NCBI GenBank assembly: GCA_963812525.1 | Contig: CAWEVL010000011.1 | Span: 310,001-374,000, forward strand | DNA: 64,000 nt | Reading direction: 5' to 3' | Source: Bog-756 sp963812525 | GTDB lineage: Bacteria > Actinomycetota > Acidimicrobiia > Acidimicrobiales > RAAP-2 | In this document: positions 46,409-56,389 of the stretch, piece after piece | Position numbering within the stretch: the stretch's first letter is position 1 | Layout of the letters: each line of letters starts with the position of its first letter | Notes under the pieces: generated by a model | Told to the model about the DNA's origin: nothing | The model's input: the letters and a program-made list of their open reading frames with translations, nothing else | The model's database searches: none | Program-made: the position numbers and the translations under genes

Positions 46409-48127
46409 TCAGGTGCCCGCCGCCGTAGGGAACCATCCCGACACCCGCTCGTCGAGGGTCCGCTCCCACCGCTGCCGGGCGCGCCGGGCGGCCACCGGGT
46501 CGATGGCGGTGAGCGAGACGGTGTCCCCGGGCCCGAGCTGACCGAGCACCGCGAGATCGGCGTCGATCACGCAGCACGCCACCGGGTAGCCCCCCACGGT
46601 GGCGTGGTCGGGCATGAGGATGATCGGTCGGCCGTCCGGAGGGACCTGGACCGCACCGGTGACCATCCCGGTGGAGGGGATCCCCGGACCGGCCCCCGGA
46701 CCGGCCCCGGGACACGGGCCCTCGTCGTCCGGTGAGGGGTCCCCGGGGCCCGGGAGCAGTCGGATGCCCACCCGGTTGGAGTCCTCCCCGACCGTCCATA
46801 CCCGGGACAGGAGCTGCCGGTACCGGATCGGAGCCAGTCGGTGGGGCCCGGGCAGGACCCGGACCTCCCGGTGCCCCCCGGCCCCGGGAGGTGCGCCGGG
46901 GTAGGCGAGCAGTCCGTGGGGACGCGTCGGCGGACCGAGGTCCAGACGGTCGCCCGTGCGGAGGGGTCCGGGGCCCAGCCCGCAGAGCACGTCTGAGGAG
47001 CGCGAGCCCAGCTCCAGGGGGAGGTCGAAGCCACCGGAGACGGCCAGATAGGCCCGCAGGCCGGCCCGGATCCGTCCCACCGCCACCTCCTGCCCCGCGG
47101 CGACGGGCAGCACCACCCCCGAGGCGACGGGACGGCCGTCCAACCGGAGCTCCACGGCATCCCGGTCGACCCCCACCACGGCCAGGTGCGTGGTGGCGGT
47201 GAAGCGGAGCGTCGGGCCGAGCACGGTGGCCTCGACGGCGGCCGCCCCGTCGGGATTGCCCACGAGGCGGTTGGCCAGCTGCATGGCCCCGGGATCCGCC
47301 GGCCCCGCCCGGGGCACGCCGAGGGCGGCGACGGACCGTCGCCCGCCGTCCTCGACCAGACTCAGCAGGCCGGGCTCGACCACCTCGGCGAAGGCCGGGC
47401 CCCGGTTGGCCAGCAGAGGACGGGAAACGTCCCTCTCCTCCCGCTCCCACCCGGGCGCGGCGCGGTCCTCGCGCTCCTCGACGAAGCACACGGCGTCTCC
47501 GGCCCGGAGGAGGGTGTAGGGCGGCCGCTCCCGGTCGAACAGGGGGAGGGAGGTCCGACCGAGGATCGGCCAGCCGCCCGGGGTGGCCTGGGGGTAGACC
47601 GAGGCGAATCCGCCGGCCAGCGCCACCGAGCCGGCAGGCACCGAGGGCCGGGGGGTGGGATGGCGGGGGACCGACGCCAGGTCGGGGGGGAGGCCGACCA
47701 GGTACGGGAAGCCCGGGGCGAAGCCCAAGAAGGCCACCCGCAGGTCCACGCCGCAGAGCGCGTCCACGACGGCCCGGGGTCCGATGCCGAGACCGGTGGC
47801 CACCGGCCCGAGGTCGGGGCCGTCGAAGGTCACCGGGATCACGACCCGCTTCCCGCCGGGGTTGTCCCGGCCCCGGTCGGGCGCCGGACCGGGGATCCTC
47901 GAGGCCAGTCCCGAGAGCCAGGCCTCGACCCCGTCGAGGGAACCCGACCCCGGGTCGAGATGGACGACGAGGTTCCCGAACCCCACCACCCACTCCTCCA
48001 CGGCGGCCGGCGCGGCTCCACCGGCCCGTTCAGACTCGACGAGGGCCGCCAGCCGGTGGGCGGCGGAGACATCGTCGACCTCGACCAGCAGCGCCCGGTC
48101 CCCGAAGGGGGTCACCGTGGCGGTCAC
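46409..48127 (-). CDS. pxpBC: 5-Oxoprolinase subunits PxpB-PxpC fusion (KipI-KipA type)
   Basis: 572 aa. The first half (~1-230) is PxpB/KipI: TPFGDRALLVEVDD, FLGFAPGFPYLVGLPP, RHPTPRPSVPAGSVALAGG and YPQATPGGWPILGRT. The second half (~260-572) is PxpC/KipA: VVEPGLLSLVEDGGR, GVPRAGPADPGAMQLAN, LAVSGGFDLP and DHATVGGYPV. With PxpA it would form an ATP-dependent 5-oxoproline hydrolase. A low-complexity PGAGPGAGPG insert is present near residue 505. It overlaps pxpA by GTGA. Confidence 0.92.
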   Translation of the reverse strand: MTATVTPFGDRALLVEVDDVSAAHRLAALVESERAGGAAPAAVEEWVVGFGNLVVHLDPGSGSLDGVEAWLSGLASRIPGPAPDRGRDNPGGKRVVIPVTFDGPDLGPVATGLGIGPRAVVDALCGVDLRVAFLGFAPGFPYLVGLPPDLASVPRHPTPRPSVPAGSVALAGGFASVYPQATPGGWPILGRTSLPLFDRERPPYTLLRAGDAVCFVEEREDRAAPGWEREERDVSRPLLANRGPAFAEVVEPGLLSLVEDGGRRSVAALGVPRAGPADPGAMQLANRLVGNPDGAAAVEATVLGPTLRFTATTHLAVVGVDRDAVELRLDGRPVASGVVLPVAAGQEVAVGRIRAGLRAYLAVSGGFDLPLELGSRSSDVLCGLGPGPLRTGDRLDLGPPTRPHGLLAYPGAPPGAGGHREVRVLPGPHRLAPIRYRQLLSRVWTVGEDSNRVGIRLLPGPGDPSPDDEGPCPGAGPGAGPGIPSTGMVTGAVQVPPDGRPIILMPDHATVGGYPVACCVIDADLAVLGQLGPGDTVSLTAIDPVAARRARQRWERTLDERVSGWFPTAAGT

Positions 48128-48918
48128 GGCGGTCGACCACCCGGCGCCGGAGCCGGAGCCGGCGCCGGAGCCGAGAAGGACCGAACCCGGATGCCGTCGG
48201 CCTCCAGCGCCCTCCGCACCGCCCGGGCCGACTCGGCGGCCCGGGCGCCGTCCCCATGGATGCACAGGGTCTCGACCTCGACGGCCGTCCACGTGCCGTC
48301 GAGGGCCTCGGTGCCCCCGCGCCGGGCCAGGGACACCGCCCGGCGCCCCGCCTCGAGGGGATCCTCCACCAGGGCCCCGGGCTCGGTCCGAGGGGCCAGC
48401 CGCCCGTCGGGCAGGTAGGCCCGGTCGGGGAAGCCCTCGGGTACGACCCGCAGCCCGGCCCGCGCCGCCAGGGTCGCCACCACGGTCCCGCCCTGGGCCA
48501 CCAGCGCCGCCGCGCCGACCCGGCCCAGGGCGTCGACCACCGCGGTGGCCACTGCCGGGTCCACGCCCATCTGGTGGTAGAGGGCACCGTGGGGCTTGAC
48601 GAACGAGACAACGCCCCCCGCCGACCCGACCTGCTCGGTGAGCGCGGTCCATTGGTCCACGATGTCCCGGGTGAGTGCGGCCGGCGGGGTCGTGAGCGCC
48701 CGTCGGCCGAACCCCTGGCGGTCGCGGAAGGAGACGTGGGCCCCGATGGTGACCCCCCGGACCACGCAGGCGGCGGCCGTGGCCCGCATGACGTCCGGCC
48801 CGCCGGCGTGGTAGCCACAGGCAAGGCTGGCGCTGGTGACCGCGTCGAGCACGCCGAGGTCGCCGTCGGTGAGGCGGTCTCCCTCGGCCAGATCGGCGTT
48901 CAGATCCACGACCAGCAT
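48124..48918 (-). CDS. pxpA: 5-Oxoprolinase subunit PxpA (LamB/YcsF family)
   Basis: 264 aa. VVDLNADLAEG at the N-terminus, SASLACGYHAGGPDVM, GAHVSFRDRQGFGRR, VKPHGALYHQM and ETLCIHGDGARA are all LamB/YcsF signatures. The C-terminus ends in an APAPAPAPGG run encoded by a GCCGGA-type repeat (48147-48180). The ATG at 48918 is chosen for its fit to the family and an AATACT -10 box six bases upstream. A second ATG lies at 48936. Confidence 0.92.
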   Translation of the reverse strand: MLVVDLNADLAEGDRLTDGDLGVLDAVTSASLACGYHAGGPDVMRATAAACVVRGVTIGAHVSFRDRQGFGRRALTTPPAALTRDIVDQWTALTEQVGSAGGVVSFVKPHGALYHQMGVDPAVATAVVDALGRVGAAALVAQGGTVVATLAARAGLRVVPEGFPDRAYLPDGRLAPRTEPGALVEDPLEAGRRAVSLARRGGTEALDGTWTAVEVETLCIHGDGARAAESARAVRRALEADGIRVRSFSAPAPAPAPAPGGRPP

Positions 48919-48924
48919 GGATCC

Positions 48925-48930
48925 AGTATT
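48925..48930 (-). promoter_or_regulatory. -10 box (AATACT) of pxpA, leaderless type
   Basis: AATACT on the minus strand, six bases before the ATG at 48918. A weaker match to TANNNT, but the spacing is the same as elsewhere. Confidence 0.4.
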
Positions 48931-49007
48931 GAGCATCACGACGCCTGCAGGTGCCTCCCGGTCGCCGGGCCCCGACGGAGAGGCATGACCTGGGCCCGCG
49001 GAGGCGC

Positions 49008-49013
49008 TATCGT
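49008..49013 (+). promoter_or_regulatory. -10 box (TATCGT) of mihF, leaderless type
   Basis: TATCGT, seven bases before the ATG at 49021. It predicts a leaderless mRNA for the first gene of the mihF-gmk group. Confidence 0.5.
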
Positions 49014-49020
49014 CTCGACC

Positions 49021-49338
49021 ATGCCGCAACCGCCCGCACTCACGCCCGAACAGCGCCAGGCCGCACTGGCCAAGGCCGCCAAGGTCCGCCGGGAGCGGGC
49101 CGAGGTCAAAGAGAAGCTCAAACTCGGATCGATCTCGTTGTCCGAGCTGCTGACCATGGCCGACTCCAACGAGACGGTCGGGAAGATGAAGGTCCTCTCG
49201 GTCCTCGAGTCCTTGCCCGGACTCGGCAAGGTCAAGGCCCGGCGGCTCATGGACACCGTCGGCATCAGCGAGAGCCGCCGTCTGCAGGGCCTGGGCAGTA
49301 ACCAACGCGAGTCGCTGCTCCGCGAGACCGCTCGCTAG
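49021..49338 (+). CDS. mihF: Actinobacterial integration host factor (mIHF)
   Basis: 105 aa, the same length as mature mycobacterial mIHF. Helix-rich: LTPEQRQAALAKAAKVRRER, VKEKLKLGSISLSELL, then a helix-two-turns-helix DNA-binding part VLESLPGLGKVKARRLMDTV and LGSNQRESLL. Nucleoid-associated DNA-bending protein. Placement before gmk, rpoZ and coaBC is the conserved actinobacterial order. A longer upstream in-frame extension is not needed given the leaderless promoter. Confidence 0.95.
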   Translation: MPQPPALTPEQRQAALAKAAKVRRERAEVKEKLKLGSISLSELLTMADSNETVGKMKVLSVLESLPGLGKVKARRLMDTVGISESRRLQGLGSNQRESLLRETAR

Positions 49339-49383
49339 TACCTGACGTCGTCCGACTCCGGACGGCGGTCCGGTCCGCCCCCC

Positions 49384-49923
49384 GTGATCTTCGTGTTGTT
49401 CGGCCCCGGGGGGGCCGGCAAGGGCACCGTGGCCGAGGCCCTGGTCGTGGCCGATCCGGCGTTGTGGCTGAGCCGTTCCTGGACCACCCGGACCCGCCGG
49501 CCGGGCGAGCCTGACGGGGCCTATGTGTTCGTGGACCGGGCCACCTTCGAGGAGCAGATCCGGGCCGGCGGCTTCTTCGAGTGGGCCGAGTTCCTGGGCA
49601 ACCTGTACGGGACCCCGGTCCCCGACCCCCCGCCCGGCCGAGACGTCCTGCTCGAGATCGACATCCAGGGGGCCCGGCAGGCCCGTCGTGTCCGCCCCGA
49701 CGCCGTCTTGATCCTGCTCCTCCCACCCTCCCCGCAGGCCCAGGAGGAGCGGCTCCGGGCCCGGGGGGACGATGAATCCCACATCGCCCGACGGCTGCTC
49801 GCCGGGGAGGCCGAGGCCCAGGAGGGACGGGCCATCGCCGATGCCGTGGTGGTGAATCACGACGTGACGCAGGCCACGGCCGATGTGGCCGGTATAGTGG
49901 GTCGTTACCGGTCGGCCACCTGA
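49384..49923 (+). CDS. gmk: Guanylate kinase
   Basis: 179 aa. P-loop FGPGGAGKGTVAEAL, the GMP-binding SWTTRTRRPGEPDGAYVFV, FFEWAEFLGNLYGTPV and VLLEIDIQGARQAR. Phosphorylates GMP to GDP. It starts at GTG 49384, 45 bases after mihF. Its 3' end carries a -10-like box for rpoZ. Confidence 0.95.
   Translation: MIFVLFGPGGAGKGTVAEALVVADPALWLSRSWTTRTRRPGEPDGAYVFVDRATFEEQIRAGGFFEWAEFLGNLYGTPVPDPPPGRDVLLEIDIQGARQARRVRPDAVLILLLPPSPQAQEERLRARGDDESHIARRLLAGEAEAQEGRAIADAVVVNHDVTQATADVAGIVGRYRSAT
49893..49898 (+). promoter_or_regulatory. -10 box (TATAGT) upstream of rpoZ
   Basis: TATAGT inside the end of gmk. If used, it gives rpoZ a leader of about 130 nt. No clear -35 box. Confidence 0.35.
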
Positions 49924-50037
49924 GTGGGTGGTCGTGCCCCGGAGGAGGCAGGGGACCGTCGGGTCCCGGCCCTCCACCAGTGGTCTCGACGATGACCGCC
50001 CCCCCACCAACCCAGACGACCGACCCGAAGGACCGTG

Positions 50038-50385
50038 ATGGCTCAGCCTCAGACCACGCTCATGGACCCAGCAATCGAGCAGCTCCTCGACAAGGTGGAC
50101 TCGAAGTTCACCCTGGTGGCGCTGGCCTCCCGCCGGGCCCGGCAGGTGAACAGCTACTACAACTCGCTGGGTGAGGGCCTCGGCGTGGTCGTGCCACCGC
50201 AGGTGGCCTCGGCCTCGGGCAAGCCGTTGTCGATCGCCTTCGAAGAGGTGGCGGCGGGCAAGGCTACGTACACCCGCCCGGATCCGGAGGAGGTGGCGGC
50301 GGCCGAGGCTGCCGCACTGGCCCTGCTCGAGAGCGAGGGCGAGGCGACGGACGACGCTCCCGCACCGGACGAGACCGCCGAGTAG
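50038..50385 (+). CDS. rpoZ: RNA polymerase omega subunit
   Basis: 115 aa. Core omega motif MDPAIEQLLDKVDSKFTLV and LASRRARQVNSYYN, then KPLSIAFEEVAAGKATY. Assembles RNA polymerase around beta prime. The C-terminus is a Glu/Ala-rich acidic tail. ATG 50038 is preferred because GAAGGA lies a few bases upstream; GTG 50035 is directly adjacent. Confidence 0.94.
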   Translation: MAQPQTTLMDPAIEQLLDKVDSKFTLVALASRRARQVNSYYNSLGEGLGVVVPPQVASASGKPLSIAFEEVAAGKATYTRPDPEEVAAAEAAALALLESEGEATDDAPAPDETAE

Positions 50386-50447
50386 CCGACGAGGACATGC
50401 CCGGGGTCGGGGGGCGGTCGACGAGGCACGGGACAGGCGGGGCTCCG

Positions 50448-51671
50448 GTGACGGACGGCGATGTCCCCTTCGTGGTGCTCGGGGTGTCGGCCGGGATCGC
50501 CGCCTACAAGGCGGTCGAGGTCTGCCGCAGGCTGGTGGATGCCGGCGTACACGTGGCGCCGGTGCTCACCGAGCGGGCCCTCCACTTCGTGGGTACGGCC
50601 ACCTTCGACGCCCTCGGCTCGGAGCCGGCTCAGGTGACGCTGTGGGACGAGGCCTCACCCATTCCCCATACCCGTCTGGGCCAGCGCGCCGACCTGATCG
50701 TGGTGGCGCCGGCCACCGCCGACCTGCTGGCCCGCTACGCCGGCGGCTTCGCCGACGACCTGTTGACCGCCACCCTGGTGGCCACGGCGGCGCCCGTGGT
50801 GGTGTGCCCGGCCATGCACACCGAGATGTGGGAGCACCCGGCGGTCCGACACAACCTGGACGTGCTCCGCTCCCGCGGGGTGACGGTGGTCCCCCCCGAG
50901 GAGGGGCGCCTGGCCGGGGGCGACTCGGGGTCGGGCCGGTTGGCCGAGCCGTCGGTCATCGCCGACACCGTGCTGGCCATGCTCGGGTCGACCGGGTCCG
51001 GTTCGTCCGGTCGTCCCGCCGATCTGGCCGGGGTCCGGGTGGTGGTCTCGGCCGGGGGGACGAGGGAGCCCATCGACCCGGTGCGGTTCATCACCAACCG
51101 CTCCTCGGGGAAGCAGGGCCACGCCCTGGCCGCGGCGGCCCGGGCCCGGGGGGCGGAGGTGGTGCTGGTGACCTCCAGCCCGCAGCCCGTCCCCGAAGGG
51201 GTGGCGGTGGACCGGGTCGAGACGGCGGCGGACATGGAGGCGGCCATGCTGGCCCGGGCAGCCCACGCCGACGTAGTGGTGATGGCGGCGGCGGTCGCCG
51301 ACTTCCGCCCCAAGGCGGCCACCGGCACGAAACTGCACAAGGCCGATGGTGTCCCCGACCTGGTACTCGAGGCGACGCCGGACATCCTGGCCGAGCTGGG
51401 CGGCCGGCGCACGAGCGGCCAGGTCCTGGTGGGATTCGCGGCCGAGACCGATGCCGTGGCCGAGCGGGCCATGGCCAAATTGCAGGCCAAGGGGGTCGAC
51501 CTGATGGTGGCCAACGACGTCAGCGCTCCCGGCACCGGATTCGACCACGACACCAACGCCGTGACCATCTTCGGGGCCGACGGCACCACCACCACGGTGG
51601 CCCTCCGGTCCAAGGCGGCGGTGGCGGACGCCATATTGGATAGGGTGTGCGCGCTGTTGCCGCCACGGTGA
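50448..51671 (+). CDS. coaBC: Phosphopantothenoylcysteine decarboxylase/synthetase (CoaBC)
   Basis: About 407 aa, bifunctional coenzyme A enzyme. CoaC part (~1-190): LGVSAGIAAYKAVEVCRRL, VVAPATADLLARYAGG and CPAMHTEMWEHPA, where His replaces the Asn of the E. coli PxMN motif, a form I recall from other actinobacteria. CoaB part: VVSAGGTREPIDPVRFITN, SSGKQGHALA, VVMAAAVADFRPK and FDHDTNAVTIF. The start is GTG 50448; ATG 50397 is an alternative. Confidence 0.94.
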   Translation: MTDGDVPFVVLGVSAGIAAYKAVEVCRRLVDAGVHVAPVLTERALHFVGTATFDALGSEPAQVTLWDEASPIPHTRLGQRADLIVVAPATADLLARYAGGFADDLLTATLVATAAPVVVCPAMHTEMWEHPAVRHNLDVLRSRGVTVVPPEEGRLAGGDSGSGRLAEPSVIADTVLAMLGSTGSGSSGRPADLAGVRVVVSAGGTREPIDPVRFITNRSSGKQGHALAAAARARGAEVVLVTSSPQPVPEGVAVDRVETAADMEAAMLARAAHADVVVMAAAVADFRPKAATGTKLHKADGVPDLVLEATPDILAELGGRRTSGQVLVGFAAETDAVAERAMAKLQAKGVDLMVANDVSAPGTGFDHDTNAVTIFGADGTTTTVALRSKAAVADAILDRVCALLPPR

Positions 51672-51779
51672 GCCGGGCGTCGCCGCCGGGGGACTCGTTC
51701 GCTCGGTGGCGTGGCGCCCGCTTCGCCCCCCGGCGGCCATGAGTCGCCACCGCCCACCGGACCTCCGTCCCCGATCAGA

Positions 51780-52988
<1,209 letters not shown>

Positions 52989-53044
52989 GCGCACCCGCCC
53001 GGCCGGACGCGGGAGGCGACAGGGCCGGGGGTCCCGACGACCGG

Positions 53045-54820
53045 GTGGTCCGCGTGGTGCCGGACGTGCCCGCCATCCACCGGCGGTTCGACTACGCCGT
53101 GCCCGAAGCCCTCGGACGCGACCTCCGGGTGGGCAGTCGGGTCCGGATCCAGCTGCACGGCCGCCGGGTCGGCGCCTGGGTGGTCGAGGACCACGTGGCC
53201 GACACCCCCGGGGTCCCGCTCCGGCCGCTGGCCGCCTCCAGTGGCGACGGCCCGCCCCCCGGGTTGGTGGCCCTGGCCGGGTGGGCGGCGTGGCGGTGGG
53301 CCGGGCCGGTGGCGTCGTTCCTGGGCACGGCGTCGCCGCCCCGGGTGGTCCGGGGCGCGTGGAGCCGCCACCCGACACCCCCAGCCACCTCCGTCCCGCC
53401 GTCGCCCGGCGGGGGTTCGGTGGCGCTGGTGGACGGCGTGCTGGGGGCGGCGGACGGCCTCGCCTCGGTGGTCCGGCTGGCCCCGGCGCTGGACGCCGCC
53501 CTCGTCGTACTGGAGCTGGTCCACCGGGTGGGCCCGGAGGGTGTCCTGGTGCTGGTCCCGTCCTCGGCCCGGGCCGGCCAACTGGCCGGACGGCTGCGGC
53601 GGTCGGGACTGGAGGTGGCCCTGATGCCCGGGGATTGGGAGGGGGCCGCCTCCGGTCACCGGGTGGTGGTCGGCACCCGGGCCGCCGCCTGGGCACCCCT
53701 CCCGAGGCTACGGGCCGCGGTCATCCTGGACGCCCACGACGAGGCGTACCGCGAGGAGCGCTCACCCACCTGGTCGGCGGTGGACGTGGTGGCCGAGCGC
53801 GGACGTCGGGACGGGGTCCCGGTGGCGCTGGTCACCCCCTGCCCCCCGGTGGCCCTGGCCGAGGGCCGCCCGGTGGTCACCACCGGTCGGCCGGTGGAGC
53901 GGCGGGGCTGGCCCGTGGTGGAGGTGGTCGACCGCACCACGGACGATCCTCGCACCGGGCTGTTCTCCGAGCGCCTGGCCCGGCTGCTGCACTCGGTCCT
54001 CGACCGGCCCGACGGACGGGTGGTGTGCATCCTCAACCGGACCGGACGGGCCCGGTTGCTGGCCTGCGCCCACTGCGGAGCGCTGGCCCGGTGCACCCGG
54101 TGCGGTGGGGCCATGGCCCAGGGCGACTCCGGTGACGGGCTGCGCTGCCGGCGGTGCGATGAGCCACGGCCGACGGTGTGCGCCGAGTGCGACGCCACCC
54201 GCCTCAAGACCCTCCGGATCGGGGTCACCCGGGCCACCGAGGAGCTCTCGGCCCTCACCGGGGTGGAGGCCAGGGAGATCACGGGAACGTCCGACCCGTC
54301 GGACGGTGCCGGCCGGTCGGAAGCCCCGTTGGTGGTGGGGACCGAGGCGGCACTCCATCGGGTGCCGCGTGCCGACGTGGTGGTCTTCCTCGACATCGAC
54401 CAGCATCTGCTGGCGGCGCGCTTCGGCGCGGCCGAGGAGACGCTGGCGCTCCTGGCCCGGGCGGCCCGGCTGGTCGGCACCCGCGACGCCGGCGGCCGGT
54501 TGCTGGTCCAGACCCGCGTCCCCGACCACGAGGTGCTCCGGGCCGCGGTGCACGGCGATCCGACCCTCCTGTCCGAGCCCGAGCGCGACGTGCGCCGGAT
54601 GTTGGGCCTCCCGCCCTTCGGGGCATTGGCCGTGCTCCGCGGGCCGGGCGGCCCGGCCTATGCGCACGGCCTGGCCTCGGTGGCCGGGCTGACCGTCTCG
54701 TCCGACGCCGACCGCTGGGTGGTCCGGGCACCCGACCACCGCACGTTGTGCGACGGCCTGGCCTCGGTGGCCCGGCCCGCCGAGCGCCTGCGGGTGGCGG
54801 TCGACCCCGACGACGCCTGA
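53045..54820 (+). CDS. priA: PriA-like primosomal protein N', helicase motifs absent
   Basis: 591 aa, shorter than the roughly 730 aa of E. coli PriA. The N-terminal DNA-binding domain is clear (VVPDVPAIHRRFDYAVPEAL). The Walker A is missing (VALVDGVLGAADGL stands in its place), and the DEEH-type Walker B is replaced by DAHDEAYREERSPTW. Zinc-binding cysteines remain (CAHCGALARCTRCGG, CRRCDEP and CAECDAT). Loss of ATPase motifs is known in actinobacterial PriA. It lies between metK and def, as usual. Confidence 0.9.
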   Translation: MVRVVPDVPAIHRRFDYAVPEALGRDLRVGSRVRIQLHGRRVGAWVVEDHVADTPGVPLRPLAASSGDGPPPGLVALAGWAAWRWAGPVASFLGTASPPRVVRGAWSRHPTPPATSVPPSPGGGSVALVDGVLGAADGLASVVRLAPALDAALVVLELVHRVGPEGVLVLVPSSARAGQLAGRLRRSGLEVALMPGDWEGAASGHRVVVGTRAAAWAPLPRLRAAVILDAHDEAYREERSPTWSAVDVVAERGRRDGVPVALVTPCPPVALAEGRPVVTTGRPVERRGWPVVEVVDRTTDDPRTGLFSERLARLLHSVLDRPDGRVVCILNRTGRARLLACAHCGALARCTRCGGAMAQGDSGDGLRCRRCDEPRPTVCAECDATRLKTLRIGVTRATEELSALTGVEAREITGTSDPSDGAGRSEAPLVVGTEAALHRVPRADVVVFLDIDQHLLAARFGAAEETLALLARAARLVGTRDAGGRLLVQTRVPDHEVLRAAVHGDPTLLSEPERDVRRMLGLPPFGALAVLRGPGGPAYAHGLASVAGLTVSSDADRWVVRAPDHRTLCDGLASVARPAERLRVAVDPDDA

Positions 54821-54860
54821 GGTCGGCGCGTCGTCTGTGCGTCCGGTCCGGAGGGTCCCG

Positions 54861-54866
54861 TACACT
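54861..54866 (+). promoter_or_regulatory. -10 box (TACACT) of def, leaderless type
   Basis: TACACT, six bases before the ATG at 54873. Confidence 0.55.
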
Positions 54867-54872
54867 GGAGCC

Positions 54873-55418
54873 ATGTCCGCGTACTCGGTCCGGGTCTACG
54901 GCGACCCGGTGTTGAAGCAGGTGGCCCGGGAGGTCGACGAGGTCGACGGCTCGTTGGTCCGCCTGGTGGAGGACATGGTCGAGACCATGTACGGCTCGGA
55001 GGGGGCCGGTCTGGCCGCGCCCCAGGTGGGTGTCCAGAAGCGGCTCTTCGTCTTCGACGTGGGCGAGGGACCCGAGGCCATCGTCAACCCCACCATCGTG
55101 GAGACCGACGGCGAGTGGTACCACGACGAGGGCTGCCTCTCCATCCCCGGCCTGCGCCTGGGGATCGTACGACCGGACCGGGTCCTCCTCCGGGGGTTCG
55201 ATCTCGACGGCAACGAGGTCTCGCTCGAGGCCGGAGAGTTCCTGGGCCGGGTGTTCCAGCACGAGGTCGACCACCTCGACGGGGTGCTCATGGTCGAACG
55301 GCTGGACGAGGAGATGCGCAAGCAGGCCCTCCGGGTCCTCCGGGACCGGGCCCTCGGCTTCGACACCACGGCCATGGAGGCCAAGTTGGTGTCGGCCGGC
55401 AGCCAACAGGAAGTCTGA
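54873..55418 (+). CDS. def: Peptide deformylase
   Basis: 181 aa. All three motifs are present: GAGLAAPQVG, DEGCLSIPG and the metal-binding QHEVDHLDG. Removes the formyl group from new proteins. The ATG at 54873 is fixed by a TACACT box and by the family N-terminus. fmt follows after 45 bases, the usual formylation pair. Confidence 0.96.
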   Translation: MSAYSVRVYGDPVLKQVAREVDEVDGSLVRLVEDMVETMYGSEGAGLAAPQVGVQKRLFVFDVGEGPEAIVNPTIVETDGEWYHDEGCLSIPGLRLGIVRPDRVLLRGFDLDGNEVSLEAGEFLGRVFQHEVDHLDGVLMVERLDEEMRKQALRVLRDRALGFDTTAMEAKLVSAGSQQEV

Positions 55419-55449
55419 CCTGATCGAGCCCCGGCCGGTGCCGGCCCGA

Positions 55450-55455
55450 TAGCGT
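55450..55455 (+). promoter_or_regulatory. -10 box (TAGCGT) of fmt, leaderless type
   Basis: TAGCGT, eight bases before the fmt ATG at 55464. Confidence 0.4.
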
Positions 55456-55463
55456 CGCCCCCC

Positions 55464-56357
55464 ATGGCCCGCCTGGTGTATCTGGGGACCCCCGAGACGG
55501 CGGTGGAGCCCCTGCGCACGCTGGTCCTCGCCGGCCACGACGTGGCCCTGGCCGTCACCCGTCCCGACAAGCGCCGCGGCCGGGGGAGCGACCTCGTACC
55601 CAGTCCGGTCAAGGCCGCCGCCGTCGAGCTCGGACTGGAGGTCACCGACTCCCTCGAGGACGCGCTGCAGGTCGGCGCCGAGCTCGGCGTGGTGGTGGCC
55701 TACGGTCGGATCGTCCCGGCGGCGGTGCTCGACCGCCTGCCCATGGTCAACCTGCACTTCTCGCTCCTCCCGCGGTGGCGCGGGGCGGCGCCGGTGGAGC
55801 GGGCCATCCTGGAGGACGATGCCGAGACCGGGGTGTGCCTGATGGCGGTGGAGGCCGGGTTGGACACCGGGGGGATCTATGCCGAGACAGCCACATCCAT
55901 CGGGGAGGAGGAGACCGCCGAGGAGTTGCGGTCACGGTTGGTGGGGTTGGGCTGCCGGCTCCTCGAGGAACACCTGGGACGGGGACGGGCCGGCCTTCCC
56001 GTACCGCGGGACCAGGCCGGTACCCCCTCCTACGCCGAGAAGATCCTGCCCGGCGAGCGCGAACTCCACTGGGACGAATCGGCCGACCGGCTCCGCCGGG
56101 TGATCCGGGTGGGTCGGGCCTGGACCACGTTCCGCCGACGACGGCTCGGGGTCCTGGCGGCCACCGGGGTCCCGGCGGAGGGCGGTCCGGCGGGACCGGG
56201 TGGGGAGCCCGGGGCGCTGGACGGCACCGACGTGGCGGCCGCCGGCGGCTCCCGGCTCCGCCTGGTCACCGTGCAGCCGGAGGGGAGGCGGCCCATGACC
56301 GCCGCCGAGTGGATCCGCGGCGTCCGCCCCCGTTCCGACGAGCTCCTGGGCCGGTGA
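55464..56357 (+). CDS. fmt: Methionyl-tRNA formyltransferase
   Basis: 297 aa. VYLGTPETAVEPL at the start, VVVAYGRIVPAAVLDRL, and the catalytic NLHFSLLPRWRGAAPVERAI with GVCLMAVEAGLDTG. The C-terminal OB-like domain is short and Gly/Pro-rich. Formylates Met-tRNA for initiation. Confidence 0.95.
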   Translation: MARLVYLGTPETAVEPLRTLVLAGHDVALAVTRPDKRRGRGSDLVPSPVKAAAVELGLEVTDSLEDALQVGAELGVVVAYGRIVPAAVLDRLPMVNLHFSLLPRWRGAAPVERAILEDDAETGVCLMAVEAGLDTGGIYAETATSIGEEETAEELRSRLVGLGCRLLEEHLGRGRAGLPVPRDQAGTPSYAEKILPGERELHWDESADRLRRVIRVGRAWTTFRRRRLGVLAATGVPAEGGPAGPGGEPGALDGTDVAAAGGSRLRLVTVQPEGRRPMTAAEWIRGVRPRSDELLGR

Positions 56358-56375
56358 TCCGGAGTGACCCACCGG

Positions 56376-56381
56376 TAGGCT
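56376..56381 (+). promoter_or_regulatory. -10 box (TAGGCT) of rpe, leaderless type
   Basis: TAGGCT, eight bases before the rpe ATG at 56390. Confidence 0.4.
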
Positions 56382-56389
56382 CACGGGCG

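Noticed and set aside
51672..51779. SAM riboswitch before metK
   Set aside because: The 108-bp gap does not show a recognisable SAM aptamer core.
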